A stretch of 64,000 nucleotides of DNA from Dongia rigui (GTDB lineage Bacteria > Pseudomonadota > Alphaproteobacteria > Dongiales > Dongiaceae), in contig NZ_JAXCLX010000003.1 of NCBI RefSeq assembly GCF_034044635.1, positions 248,001 through 312,000 on the forward strand, given 5' to 3'. Under the pieces are notes generated by a model. It was not told the origin of the DNA. It worked only from the letters and a program-made list of their open reading frames with translations, and made no database searches. A program made the translations under genes and the position numbers. Of this stretch, positions 31,880-39,697 are shown in pieces (within the stretch, counting starts at the first letter, position 1; each line of letters starts with the position of its first letter).

Positions 31880-32764
31880 TTATCTCTTGTCCCAGTTGAA
31901 GCGCTGCAGCAGTTTGGTCGGGATAATCGAGTCAGCAAGCGCCTGAAGATCTGGATCGAGATGGGACCTCTGCAGGCTCGTGATGTTATGCCGACCAGGT
32001 TTGGCGTCGGGTACGATGACCCAAGCCGGATCATAATCGATCCCGAAGTATCGCAGTACCCGCTCGACGAACGCACCCTCCTGCCCGGCCATATCTGCAA
32101 AATCGAAGAATTCGATCTGCACGTCACTGTCCGCTGACAAATCAACCCAGCCTTGTATCCATTCGCAGAAGCGTGGCAGCGTGTTCTTGATCTGCCAGCG
32201 CAGCCGGTCATGGCTGGTCCAATCCGCAAAATCGTCAGGCAGTTCCATCTCCACGTCGATAATAGCGCCAGTGATTCCGCGGCTGGTCAGATTTCTGTCG
32301 ACATGCTTCGACCATGAAATTATGGCGTCCCGGGGATCGCGGATCAGCACCATGATCTTAAGAATGCCGCTATGTCGAAGCGCCTGGACCAAATGCGGGC
32401 GTGCCAGCATGTGGACGCGGGTCAAGGCATTGCCCTTGGCGAACTGCCGTAGAGGAAAGTAGCGCAATGAAGTATCGAAGGTACCTCCCGCGTCGAACTT
32501 GATCATCGGGATTCGAAGGGTCCGCCGCAACGCCGTCTGCAGGTAGACGCTACCCGATTTCGGAAGTGAGATGATCGTCAGCGGAGGGAAGTGACGATCG
32601 CGAGCCCGATAAATTCTACGCAAGAGCCATCGATCAAATGTCGCATATCTCCTCGTAGCGAATTTCCTCAGCTTGACAAAGTAACGCTCGTACACTTTCT
32701 TTCTACTCGCTTCTGTCGGCTTTCGGCCCGGCTTGATACTTGGCTTTAATGACACGTGAATCAC
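31880..32764 (-). CDS. Sulfotransferase-domain protein
   Basis: The protein has 294 residues. SLPKSGSVYLQTAL (about residue 67) is the 5'-phosphosulfate-binding loop of PAPS-dependent sulfotransferases, and VLIRDPRDAIISWSKH (about residue 138) is the 3'-phosphate-binding motif. It would transfer sulfate from PAPS to a carbohydrate or other acceptor. The GTG at 32764 is used, but no clear ribosome site was found. It ends 115 bp from an MBOAT gene and lies 14 bp after an FkbM methyltransferase gene, in a stretch more AT-rich than its surroundings. Confidence 0.83.
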   Translation of the reverse strand: MIHVSLKPSIKPGRKPTEASRKKVYERYFVKLRKFATRRYATFDRWLLRRIYRARDRHFPPLTIISLPKSGSVYLQTALRRTLRIPMIKFDAGGTFDTSLRYFPLRQFAKGNALTRVHMLARPHLVQALRHSGILKIMVLIRDPRDAIISWSKHVDRNLTSRGITGAIIDVEMELPDDFADWTSHDRLRWQIKNTLPRFCEWIQGWVDLSADSDVQIEFFDFADMAGQEGAFVERVLRYFGIDYDPAWVIVPDAKPGRHNITSLQRSHLDPDLQALADSIIPTKLLQRFNWDKR

Positions 32765-32778
32765 TCAGGAATCGTAAG

Positions 32779-33783
32779 TCAAAAATCCCAGCTGCGGCTC
32801 AGCCAGAAATCCTGCTTTCTGGCTGAGCCGAGTTTAAGTCGCTTACGCCACTTTCTTGCCTGCCGCCCCAACCAGTCGCTACGCTGCAGAATATCTGGCT
32901 TAGGTGCTAGCGCACGTATAAGTCCAATAAGGCCGACGAGTTCCTGATTATCGATCTTCCCGGCCGCTGCGAACTTTTCCACGAACCAGAGAGCCTCATC
33001 AAAGCATCGATAAATGAGCAGGATCAGAAGATACTTGGCAGCAATATTCCGGTCGGCAGATATCATCGATTCCGGCGATCGCAAATAGAGCGCATCGCCG
33101 GCAATTAAACGGCGAGACACATCATTTCTATTCCGTCCCATGCCCAAATATTTCCTTAGATAGTAGTATTCCCTGCCTTCGTTTACTCGGTGCAGTCGGA
33201 CCGGCAGCAAGTCGAAGAGTACAAAGCCCTTGTTGCGGATCTCCAAATCGACATCCCAGAATAGGCACTGGCCCAAATACTCCTCGACGAACTCGACCTC
33301 GACCTGAAGGCCCAAGACCGATTGCCAATGTTGCTGATCAAGCCCACGCAGCACATCAAGCTCGGCGCCCTGCACGTCCAGCTTTATGAGCTCGGGAGAC
33401 GGTCGCTTCTGAGCCTCGATCACCGTTGAAAGCCGTAAAAGGTTTACAGGAACCTCGCGCACCAAGTCACCCGAGCCTTTCGGTGCGAACGCATCCATAA
33501 CGGGCTTGTTAGGTGGATAAAGCGAAGAGGAAGATTCTTTGCGCACTACGTAAAGAGTACCTGGACCATCCTTATGACCAATCGCATAGGGGTGCCAATG
33601 CTCATTGGTCGGAGCTAACTTCCGTTGCCGCTCGCAAGCGGCGGGATCAGGCTCAAATGCGTCCAATTCTATTAACGAGGAGAACGGGAGCCAGTGCGAC
33701 TGCATGCCCCCACGCGCCCCAACGTCGATACACTGCAGCCGGCTACCATTCAGAAGCCCAGCAAGAGTTAAGAATCGCTGCAT
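32779..33783 (-). CDS. FkbM-family methyltransferase
   Basis: The protein has 334 residues. CIDVGARGGMQSHW (about residue 18) is the SAM-binding glycine loop, DAFEPDPAAC the second strand, and LIKLDVQGAELDVLRGL the FkbM signature. The C-terminal 100 residues are a helical extension beyond the domain. FkbM enzymes O-methylate sugars and secondary metabolites. With a sulfotransferase 14 bp downstream and the nonulosonate genes upstream, glycan decoration is the likely role. Its sequence is more AT-rich than the flanking metabolic genes, which may indicate transfer. Confidence 0.85.
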   Translation of the reverse strand: MQRFLTLAGLLNGSRLQCIDVGARGGMQSHWLPFSSLIELDAFEPDPAACERQRKLAPTNEHWHPYAIGHKDGPGTLYVVRKESSSSLYPPNKPVMDAFAPKGSGDLVREVPVNLLRLSTVIEAQKRPSPELIKLDVQGAELDVLRGLDQQHWQSVLGLQVEVEFVEEYLGQCLFWDVDLEIRNKGFVLFDLLPVRLHRVNEGREYYYLRKYLGMGRNRNDVSRRLIAGDALYLRSPESMISADRNIAAKYLLILLIYRCFDEALWFVEKFAAAGKIDNQELVGLIGLIRALAPKPDILQRSDWLGRQARKWRKRLKLGSARKQDFWLSRSWDF

Positions 33784-34021
33784 TTATTCCCCGCAACGGC
33801 CAGCGCAAGCAATGACAAATTAGCCTTGTAGTGGCTTTGCACTCCCGGCTCAAGCTTCGATTGCCGCAAGGTTCACGTTATTTGGGCTCCCAGCCTGGGC
33901 TGCTGGGATGGACCAGGAACCAGTTATCAATTGGCAAGAAAACTTGAGATTCTTCCGCCTCTGTGGTTAGGGTGCCATAGTCATCGGGTTGGCTAAGAAC
34001 AGGATTCTGGGGATACTTGCG

Positions 34022-35176
34022 GTGAAAAAACACGACACGATTGCGCGATACAAATTGCCCGCCGAAATTCGCTACTGCAAGAATTGTACGATCTCTAATC
34101 AGCGCCCTCGGATCACATTTGACGAGGATGGAGTCTGCAGCGCCTGTAATTATGCGGAATATAAGAGGACCAAGGTCGATTGGGCAGAGCGCGATCGCGA
34201 ATTGATGGATCTGTGCAATCGCTTCCGGCGCCGCGATGGATCCTATGACGTGGTCGTGCCGGTAAGCGGCGGCAAGGACGGCAGCTTCGTCGCCCATCAG
34301 TTGAAATACAAATACAATATGAACCCGCTGACCGTCAAATGGGCGCCCAACATCTACACGGAAATCGGCGAAACCAATCTGCGGAACTTCCTGGCTGCCG
34401 GCTTCGATCATATCCTCGGCCGCCCGAACCCGCAGGTAAACCGGAAACTGGTCCGCCTGGGCTTCGAACATCTCGGTGATCCGTTCCAGGCCTTTATCTA
34501 CGGGCAGACCAATTTCCCGCTCCGCACGGCCGTCCATCACGGTATCCAGCTCATAATGTATGGTGAGAACGGCGAGGTCGAGTACGGAGGCAATATGAAA
34601 TACGCCTATCAACCAACGCGCGAAATCGTCGACCACGACGTCTTCTATTTCTCCGGGCTCAATCCGGACACCTGGAAGGCCTACGGACTGACCGAGCGCG
34701 ATCTCCATCTCTATGAAGCGCCGCCTTATGCGCGCGTCATGGAAAACAAGACTGAGATCCATTTCCTCGGCTACTACAAGTGTTGGGACCCGCAGGAAAA
34801 CTACTATTACGCCCGCGAACACACCGGGTTCCTGCCCAATCCTGAACACAGCGAAGGCACCTATTCAAAATATGCGAGCTTGGATGACCGGCTCGATGGC
34901 TTCCACTACTGGATGGGCTTCATCAAATTCGGTATTGGCCGCGCCACATCTGACAGCGCCCACGAGATCCGCGATCAGAAAATCACGCGCGAAGAAGGCA
35001 TCGCGCTGATCAAGCGCTACGACGGCGAATTCCCCAAGAAGCATTTCAAGGAATTCCTGGATTATTGCCAGATGTCGGAAGACCAGTTCTGGGAAATCGT
35101 GGAATCGTGGCGCTCAGAGCATGTTTGGAAGAAGGTCGGCAACGACTGGGAGCTGAAGAGCCCCATTTGGAAGTGA
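34022..35176 (+). CDS. N-acetyl sugar amidotransferase (PseA/PtmG/WbpG family)
   Basis: The protein has 384 residues. Residues 19-42 carry two CxxC pairs (CKNC, CSAC) for zinc. VSGGKDGSF at 82-90 is the PP-loop that binds ATP, and NGEVEYGGNMKYAY and FLGYYKCWDPQENYYYA are typical of the family. These enzymes use ammonia to turn an acetamido group on a sugar into an acetamidino group. The frame is open from 33989; GTG 34022 with GGGGA 8 nt upstream is preferred. It heads an operon with hisF-like and hisH genes that would deliver the ammonia. Confidence 0.88.
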   Translation: MKKHDTIARYKLPAEIRYCKNCTISNQRPRITFDEDGVCSACNYAEYKRTKVDWAERDRELMDLCNRFRRRDGSYDVVVPVSGGKDGSFVAHQLKYKYNMNPLTVKWAPNIYTEIGETNLRNFLAAGFDHILGRPNPQVNRKLVRLGFEHLGDPFQAFIYGQTNFPLRTAVHHGIQLIMYGENGEVEYGGNMKYAYQPTREIVDHDVFYFSGLNPDTWKAYGLTERDLHLYEAPPYARVMENKTEIHFLGYYKCWDPQENYYYAREHTGFLPNPEHSEGTYSKYASLDDRLDGFHYWMGFIKFGIGRATSDSAHEIRDQKITREEGIALIKRYDGEFPKKHFKEFLDYCQMSEDQFWEIVESWRSEHVWKKVGNDWELKSPIWK

Positions 35177-35201
35177 TCTGCGCTACGGCGATCGGTGTGA
35201 T

Positions 35202-35975
35202 ATGAAGAACGCGCGCATCATCGCACGCCTCGACATCAAGAACGACTATGTTGTGAAGGGCGTTCATCTCGAGGGTCTGCGTCGGATCGGCGAGCCCCAC
35301 CAGATGGCGCGTAGTTACTACAGCGCTGGCGCCGACGAAATCGTCTTGAACGATGTCGTCGCTTCCCTTTATGGCCGGAACTCTCTGCTCGACGTCATCA
35401 GGGATGTGACGCGCGACGTCTTTGTGCCCATCACCCTCATAGGCGGCATCCGTTCGCCGGGCGATGTCGAGGCGGCGCTGCGCGCCGGTGCCGACAAGGT
35501 GGGCATCAACACGGCGGCGCTCGCGCGGCCCGACCTCATCGATGAGGCGTCAAAGCAGTTCGGCTCGCAATGCATCGTGCTGTCGATCGAAGCGAAACGC
35601 CAGCCGGGTGGAAAATGGGAAGCCCTGACCGACAGCGGTCGCGAGCGCAGCGGCAGAGAGGTCGTCGCCTGGGCGAAGGAAGCGATCGAGCGCGGCGCAG
35701 GCGAGATCCTGCTCACCTCGATCGATCAGGATGGTACCGGTGCCGGCGTGGCCATTGATCTGACGCGTGCGGTGGCGGCAATCAGCACCGTGCCTGTTAT
35801 CGCATCCGGCGGCATCAAGACGGTCGACCAAGTCGAGCATTGCTTCGTCGAGGGCGAGGTCGATGCGGTTGCCATCGCCTCGGCGCTGCATTACCGCTGG
35901 CTGTCTCTCCAGGATGTGCGGCGGCACCTGCTGCGGCACAATTCCTTCGAAGTTCGGGAAGTGCTCGTGTCATGA
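35202..35975 (+). CDS. hisF2: HisF paralogue, predicted ammonia-channel subunit of the sugar amidotransferase
   Basis: The 257-residue (beta/alpha)8 barrel matches HisF along its length (KNARIIARLDIKND, GGIRSPGDVEAAL, ADKVGINTAAL, GAGEILLTSIDQDGTGAG). Asp11 is kept, but the second catalytic acid, Asp130 in T. maritima HisF (AIDAKR), is Glu130 here (SIEAKR). The loop after Asp11 also lacks the normal DGR. Imidazole-glycerol-phosphate synthesis is therefore doubtful. The barrel probably passes ammonia from HisH to the amidotransferase, as proposed for WbpG-HisH2-HisF2. It overlaps hisH by 4 bp. Confidence 0.87.
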   Translation: MKNARIIARLDIKNDYVVKGVHLEGLRRIGEPHQMARSYYSAGADEIVLNDVVASLYGRNSLLDVIRDVTRDVFVPITLIGGIRSPGDVEAALRAGADKVGINTAALARPDLIDEASKQFGSQCIVLSIEAKRQPGGKWEALTDSGRERSGREVVAWAKEAIERGAGEILLTSIDQDGTGAGVAIDLTRAVAAISTVPVIASGGIKTVDQVEHCFVEGEVDAVAIASALHYRWLSLQDVRRHLLRHNSFEVREVLVS

Positions 35976-36613
35976 CGGGAAAGGTCGTCATTGTCGATTA
36001 CGGCGTCGGCAACCTTGTCAGCGTTGCCCGCGCCGTTGCGGCTGCGGGCGCCGAGGCGGTCACTTCAGCCGACCCGAAGGAGATCGAGACGGCAGACCGC
36101 CTACTACTACCGGGCGTCGGCGCTTTCGGTCATTGCATGGACGAGATCAATCGCCGCTCGTTGTTGGAGCCGATCCACGGCTTTGCCCGAACCCAGCGCC
36201 CGTTCATGGGCATTTGCGTCGGCATGCAGATCATGTTCGAGGTCGGCAACGAATTCGGCTGCCATCTGGGGCTTGGTCTCGTGAAGGGCAGCGTCAACCG
36301 GATTGATCTCGGGGTCCTGCACAGTGAATCGGCCAAGCTGCCGGTCATCGGCTGGCGCAAATTGCAGTTGAGCCCCGCAAATACCGCCAAAATGGCGGCA
36401 GGACTTGCAGCCATGGACGGTGCGTGGTTCTACTTCCTCCATTCCTATGCAGCGGCACCCATCGATCAGGCTGACAGGCTGGCAACCTATCGGCTGGGCG
36501 ACGGTGATGTAGTCGCTGCCGTCGCCAAGGATAACCTGCTCGGACTGCAATTCCATCCGGAGAAGAGCGGTCCCGCCGGTATCAGCGTTTTCACCAATTT
36601 CTTAAAGACGTAA
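35972..36613 (+). CDS. hisH2: HisH-type glutamine amidotransferase, ammonia source for the sugar amidotransferase
   Basis: The 213-residue class I glutaminase has the nucleophile Cys82 in GICVGMQIMF and the His195 and Glu197 of the triad in QFHPEKSG. The oxyanion segment LPGVGAFGHCM is present. Its ATG overlaps the hisF-like stop by 4 bp. No other histidine gene is near, whereas a PP-loop sugar amidotransferase lies two genes upstream. It should hydrolyse glutamine and hand the ammonia to the HisF-like barrel. Confidence 0.9.
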   Translation: MTGKVVIVDYGVGNLVSVARAVAAAGAEAVTSADPKEIETADRLLLPGVGAFGHCMDEINRRSLLEPIHGFARTQRPFMGICVGMQIMFEVGNEFGCHLGLGLVKGSVNRIDLGVLHSESAKLPVIGWRKLQLSPANTAKMAAGLAAMDGAWFYFLHSYAAAPIDQADRLATYRLGDGDVVAAVAKDNLLGLQFHPEKSGPAGISVFTNFLKT

Positions 36614-37981
36614 ATGGTTATGTCTCATTCATCTCAGCCTGAGCAAGATTCGAGCGTTGAGACCGAGGAATATCCGGCGTCCTATCTCGATCGCGGTTTC
36701 GACAAGGTCATTCAGCCGACTGTCATCGACTGGGGTTACCGTGCGCGTGCGGCTTTCGACAGCCTAAGCGGTGGGATTGACCGGGCCGGCGCGGCGCTGG
36801 CCCGCAAGATTTCGTGGAATGATCCGGTCGAGGGCCGGCCGAACGTGCTCTGCCTCGACCGGGCGATGCTGCGCAAGGACGTGGCGGAGATGCGCCGGCA
36901 CGGCGAGGTGAACTTTCCGCACATCAGCGTGCAAAGCGTCCGGCGACCGCAGGAAGATTGGGTACCGCCGCAATGGCGGCGGCAGACCTATATATACAAC
37001 TACGTGGAGGAAGACATTCGCTGGGTTCGCCCGCATTTGAAGCGCTTCGGCCTTGCCTTCCTGCGGGCTGCGCATGCGATTCGACCGATCCATGCGATCC
37101 TCGCCGGCAATATGGATTACTGGCAGGACGAAGCGCTGAAGCTGGCGTGCGAAGAACTAGGCATTCCCTTCGTCGCGCTCTGCCGCGAAAACTACCTTTG
37201 GCCAAGCGAAGCGGAGTTGGTGAAGAAGCAGTACTTGCTCGCCAAGTTCCGCTATCGCGGCGCCGCTGTGGCCGTGGCGTCTGATCCGACCCGGGAAGCG
37301 CTCTATCAAACCGGCGCTTTCCATCACGGCACCATCACGACAACCGGCTGGCCCCGCTTTGATGCCTGGCGCGATACCGGCGGCCGGCAATCCGTCGAGA
37401 AGGACACCATTACGCTCTTCTCCTATGCCGATCCGCTCTATCTGGCGCCGAAGAATTTCGCACAGGTGCTAGAGTGCTTCATCGCTCTTGCCGCCGAAAG
37501 CGCCGAGTTGGTGCAGTTCGTCCTGAAAGCGAAGAAGCCCAATGAGGTCCAGAATCATTTTCGCCAGTTTCCGGGCCTTCAGGGCAGCCGCGTCAAAGTG
37601 GTTGCCGAAATTGACCTACCCGATCTGATCAGCAGATCGAAGGGGATCATCGGCTACAACTCCTCGGCCGTGCTGGAAGGACTGCTCTGCGACACGGCGA
37701 TAGTCATTCCATTTTGGGGCGATTCCGTGCGTGGCGTCAACGATACGACGCTGCATCCGGCGCGTCAGGAAGATCAGGCGGTGGCGAGCTTTGTCACCGA
37801 TCCGGAACAACTGAAAACGGTCATCCGCGACATCATCGCCGGGCGCACCGATCCGCGTGGAGATCAGGCTGCGCGTCTTGGGCGCTTTGCCGCCTTCTCG
37901 CATTTCGAAGCGAACACATCGTCATCGCATCTCGTGACCGAGGTTGTCCGAGAGGCGATCGCGCGCACCCATCGCCGCTAG
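36614..37981 (+). CDS. Unknown GT-B-like protein, candidate glycosyltransferase of the nonulosonate cluster
   Basis: The protein has 455 residues and no signal peptide or membrane helix. I do not recognise a named family. LDLPDLISRSKGIIGYNSSAVLEGLLCDTAIVIPFWG-like order (an acidic DL, then GYNSSAVLEGLL, then a proline turn) recalls the donor-binding part of GT-B enzymes and capsule-type transferases. The N-terminal half (RPNVLCLDRAML, LAGNMDYWQDEALKLACEEL) could be the acceptor domain. Its ATG directly follows the hisH stop, so it is co-transcribed with the amidation genes and may transfer the modified sugar. The assignment is tentative. Confidence 0.55.
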   Translation: MVMSHSSQPEQDSSVETEEYPASYLDRGFDKVIQPTVIDWGYRARAAFDSLSGGIDRAGAALARKISWNDPVEGRPNVLCLDRAMLRKDVAEMRRHGEVNFPHISVQSVRRPQEDWVPPQWRRQTYIYNYVEEDIRWVRPHLKRFGLAFLRAAHAIRPIHAILAGNMDYWQDEALKLACEELGIPFVALCRENYLWPSEAELVKKQYLLAKFRYRGAAVAVASDPTREALYQTGAFHHGTITTTGWPRFDAWRDTGGRQSVEKDTITLFSYADPLYLAPKNFAQVLECFIALAAESAELVQFVLKAKKPNEVQNHFRQFPGLQGSRVKVVAEIDLPDLISRSKGIIGYNSSAVLEGLLCDTAIVIPFWGDSVRGVNDTTLHPARQEDQAVASFVTDPEQLKTVIRDIIAGRTDPRGDQAARLGRFAAFSHFEANTSSSHLVTEVVREAIARTHRR

Positions 37982-37986
37982 ATCGG

Positions 37987-39033
37987 CTAGTAGGTAATAT
38001 CGAACTCTCGCCGTGCCCGCTCGAGATCCTCGATCCGACCAATATCGATCCAATATTCAGTCACCGGAAAAGCGGACACTTGGCCGCGTCCGGCGATGAC
38101 GTCGCGCATCAGATCCGGCATATCGATTTGCCGCACCGGCTGTAATTTGGAAAGAACACTGGGCGAAAGGACATAGATGCCGCCGGAAATGTAGCATTCC
38201 TTGATTGGCTTCTCGACAATGCTGGTGACGCGGTTGTGCAGAATTTCCGCAACGCCGTAAGGTATCTGATGGCTGTAGCGCCGCACTGCCAGCGTAACAT
38301 CGGCCCCATGCTTGGTGTGAAACTCGAGCAGCCGCTCGAAATCCAGCGTGGTCAACAGATCGCCGTTCATGACGATAAAAGGCGCGGTCGGCATTTCCGG
38401 CAACAGCCCTATGGCACCGGCCGTTCCCAGCGGCTCGCGCTCCTCGAGATAGCGGATGTCGCAGCCGAAACGGGTGCCGTCGCCGAAATGCTCTTTCACC
38501 ATGTCGGCCCGGTAGTTGACCGAGACGAAGAAGCGGCGAAAGCCCTGCCTTACGAAACGGTCGATGATGATTTCGAGCAGCGGCCGGTCGCCCACCGCCA
38601 GCAGCGGCTTGGGGATATCGTCAGTCAAGGGCCGCAGCCGCTGTCCCAGGCCACCCGCCATCAACACCACCCAATTGTCGCGCTCGGCACCTTCATAAAG
38701 CTCGGTATCGGCTTCCAGGCCCACGACGCGCCCGTTGGCGGCCACGATCGGAATGTGGTGCAGGTCGTGCCGCCGCAGAATTTCAATCAGCTCCTGGCGT
38801 GGCAGGCCTTCCGGCGCCGTGATCGGTGTCCGGTTCATCACTTCCACGATTCTGGTCGCCTGATTGAGATCGCGCAGCAGACCGCGCCGGATGTCACCAT
38901 CCGTCACCGTTCCCAGCAGCCGTTCATCTTTGTCAACAACCAGCACGATCTGCAGTGCCGACCGGTCCAGAACCGACATCGCGTCACGAATTGAACTTCC
39001 CTCAAGGAGCAATCCCTGTCGCCAATTCTTCAC
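37987..39033 (-). CDS. ptmE: CBS-domain nucleotidyltransferase, PtmE-like (sugar-1-phosphate guanylyltransferase)
   Basis: The protein has 348 residues. Two CBS motifs (about residues 8-115: VLVVDKDERLLGTVTDGDIRRG, HIPIVAANGRVVGLE) precede a nucleotidyltransferase domain with LMAGGLGQRLRPLTDDIPKPLL and VMNGDLLTTLDF. The same fusion is found in Campylobacter PtmE, which makes GDP-glucosamine for legionaminic acid. The start is a GTG at 39033 with AGGGA 7 nt upstream. It is the last gene of a three-gene run with legI and legH, and converges with the GT-B-like gene. The nucleotide used here is not proven. Confidence 0.82.
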   Translation of the reverse strand: MKNWRQGLLLEGSSIRDAMSVLDRSALQIVLVVDKDERLLGTVTDGDIRRGLLRDLNQATRIVEVMNRTPITAPEGLPRQELIEILRRHDLHHIPIVAANGRVVGLEADTELYEGAERDNWVVLMAGGLGQRLRPLTDDIPKPLLAVGDRPLLEIIIDRFVRQGFRRFFVSVNYRADMVKEHFGDGTRFGCDIRYLEEREPLGTAGAIGLLPEMPTAPFIVMNGDLLTTLDFERLLEFHTKHGADVTLAVRRYSHQIPYGVAEILHNRVTSIVEKPIKECYISGGIYVLSPSVLSKLQPVRQIDMPDLMRDVIAGRGQVSAFPVTEYWIDIGRIEDLERARREFDITY

Positions 39034-39067
39034 CTGAACGTCCCTTCTTGTTCCGCGCGCATCTAGC

Positions 39068-39697
39068 TCAGCGAGCCGATTTCAGTCTGGCACCCGTCGG
39101 TACCGATTCCGTAACGACTGCGCCGGCGCCGATCATCGCGCCGGCACCGATCGTGATTCCTTGAATGACCACGGCACCTGTCCCGAGATGCGCACCCTCG
39201 CCGATGCAGACCCCGCCGGACAGCACGACGCCGGGCGCCACATGCACGTGATCGCCGATGCGGCAATCGTGGTCGATCGAGGCCGAGGTATTCACGATGA
39301 CGTTGCGGCCGAGCACGGTGCCGGGCTGGATGACGGCACCGGCCATGATCTGTGCGCCTTCGGCGATCTCGACATCGGGCGCCACGATCGCGGTGGGGTG
39401 ACGCAGGACGACGAATTGGAAGCCGGCGGCCTTCCCGTCGGCGAACAGGCGCGGCCGCAGATTGCGCGGGCCGACGCCGACCGACCCGACACCCAGGGCC
39501 AGATCGCAGTCCACCGGCCGCACGCAGCCAAGATCGGCGCCGAGCCAGCGCACATCGCCCGGCAATGGCGCCAACTCCTTGGGGTCGATAACGCCTTGGA
39601 TCCTGTACCCCATCGCCCGCAGGACGTCGAGTACGACACGGGCATGGCCGCCCCCCCCCAAGACGACGACCGGCTTCTTGGCAGCTGGCTGCATCAT
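39068..39697 (-). CDS. legH: NeuD/PglD/LegH-like sugar O/N-acetyltransferase
   Basis: The protein has 209 residues. An N-terminal Rossmann-like part (VVVLGGGGHARVVLDVL) binds the nucleotide sugar, and a left-handed beta-helix of hexapeptide repeats (about 105-200) binds acetyl-CoA; the His in SIDHDCRIGDHVHV is the likely base. In this cluster it should N-acetylate the 4-amino group made by LegC. Its ATG overlaps the legI stop by 4 bp. Codons 13-16 contain an uninterrupted run of nine G, a possible slippage site. Confidence 0.85.
   Translation of the reverse strand: MMQPAAKKPVVVLGGGGHARVVLDVLRAMGYRIQGVIDPKELAPLPGDVRWLGADLGCVRPVDCDLALGVGSVGVGPRNLRPRLFADGKAAGFQFVVLRHPTAIVAPDVEIAEGAQIMAGAVIQPGTVLGRNVIVNTSASIDHDCRIGDHVHVAPGVVLSGGVCIGEGAHLGTGAVVIQGITIGAGAMIGAGAVVTESVPTGARLKSAR
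39651..39659 (-). repeat. Homopolymeric G9 tract inside legH
   Basis: Nine consecutive C on the plus strand read as G9 in the gene, spanning the codons TTG GGG GGG GGC of the N-terminal glycine loop. Gain or loss of one base would truncate the acetyltransferase after a few codons. Confidence 0.75.

Noticed and set aside
35202-36613. Histidine biosynthesis hisF-hisH
   Set aside because: No other his genes are near, the HisF copy has an altered catalytic residue, and both genes are coupled to a sugar amidotransferase.
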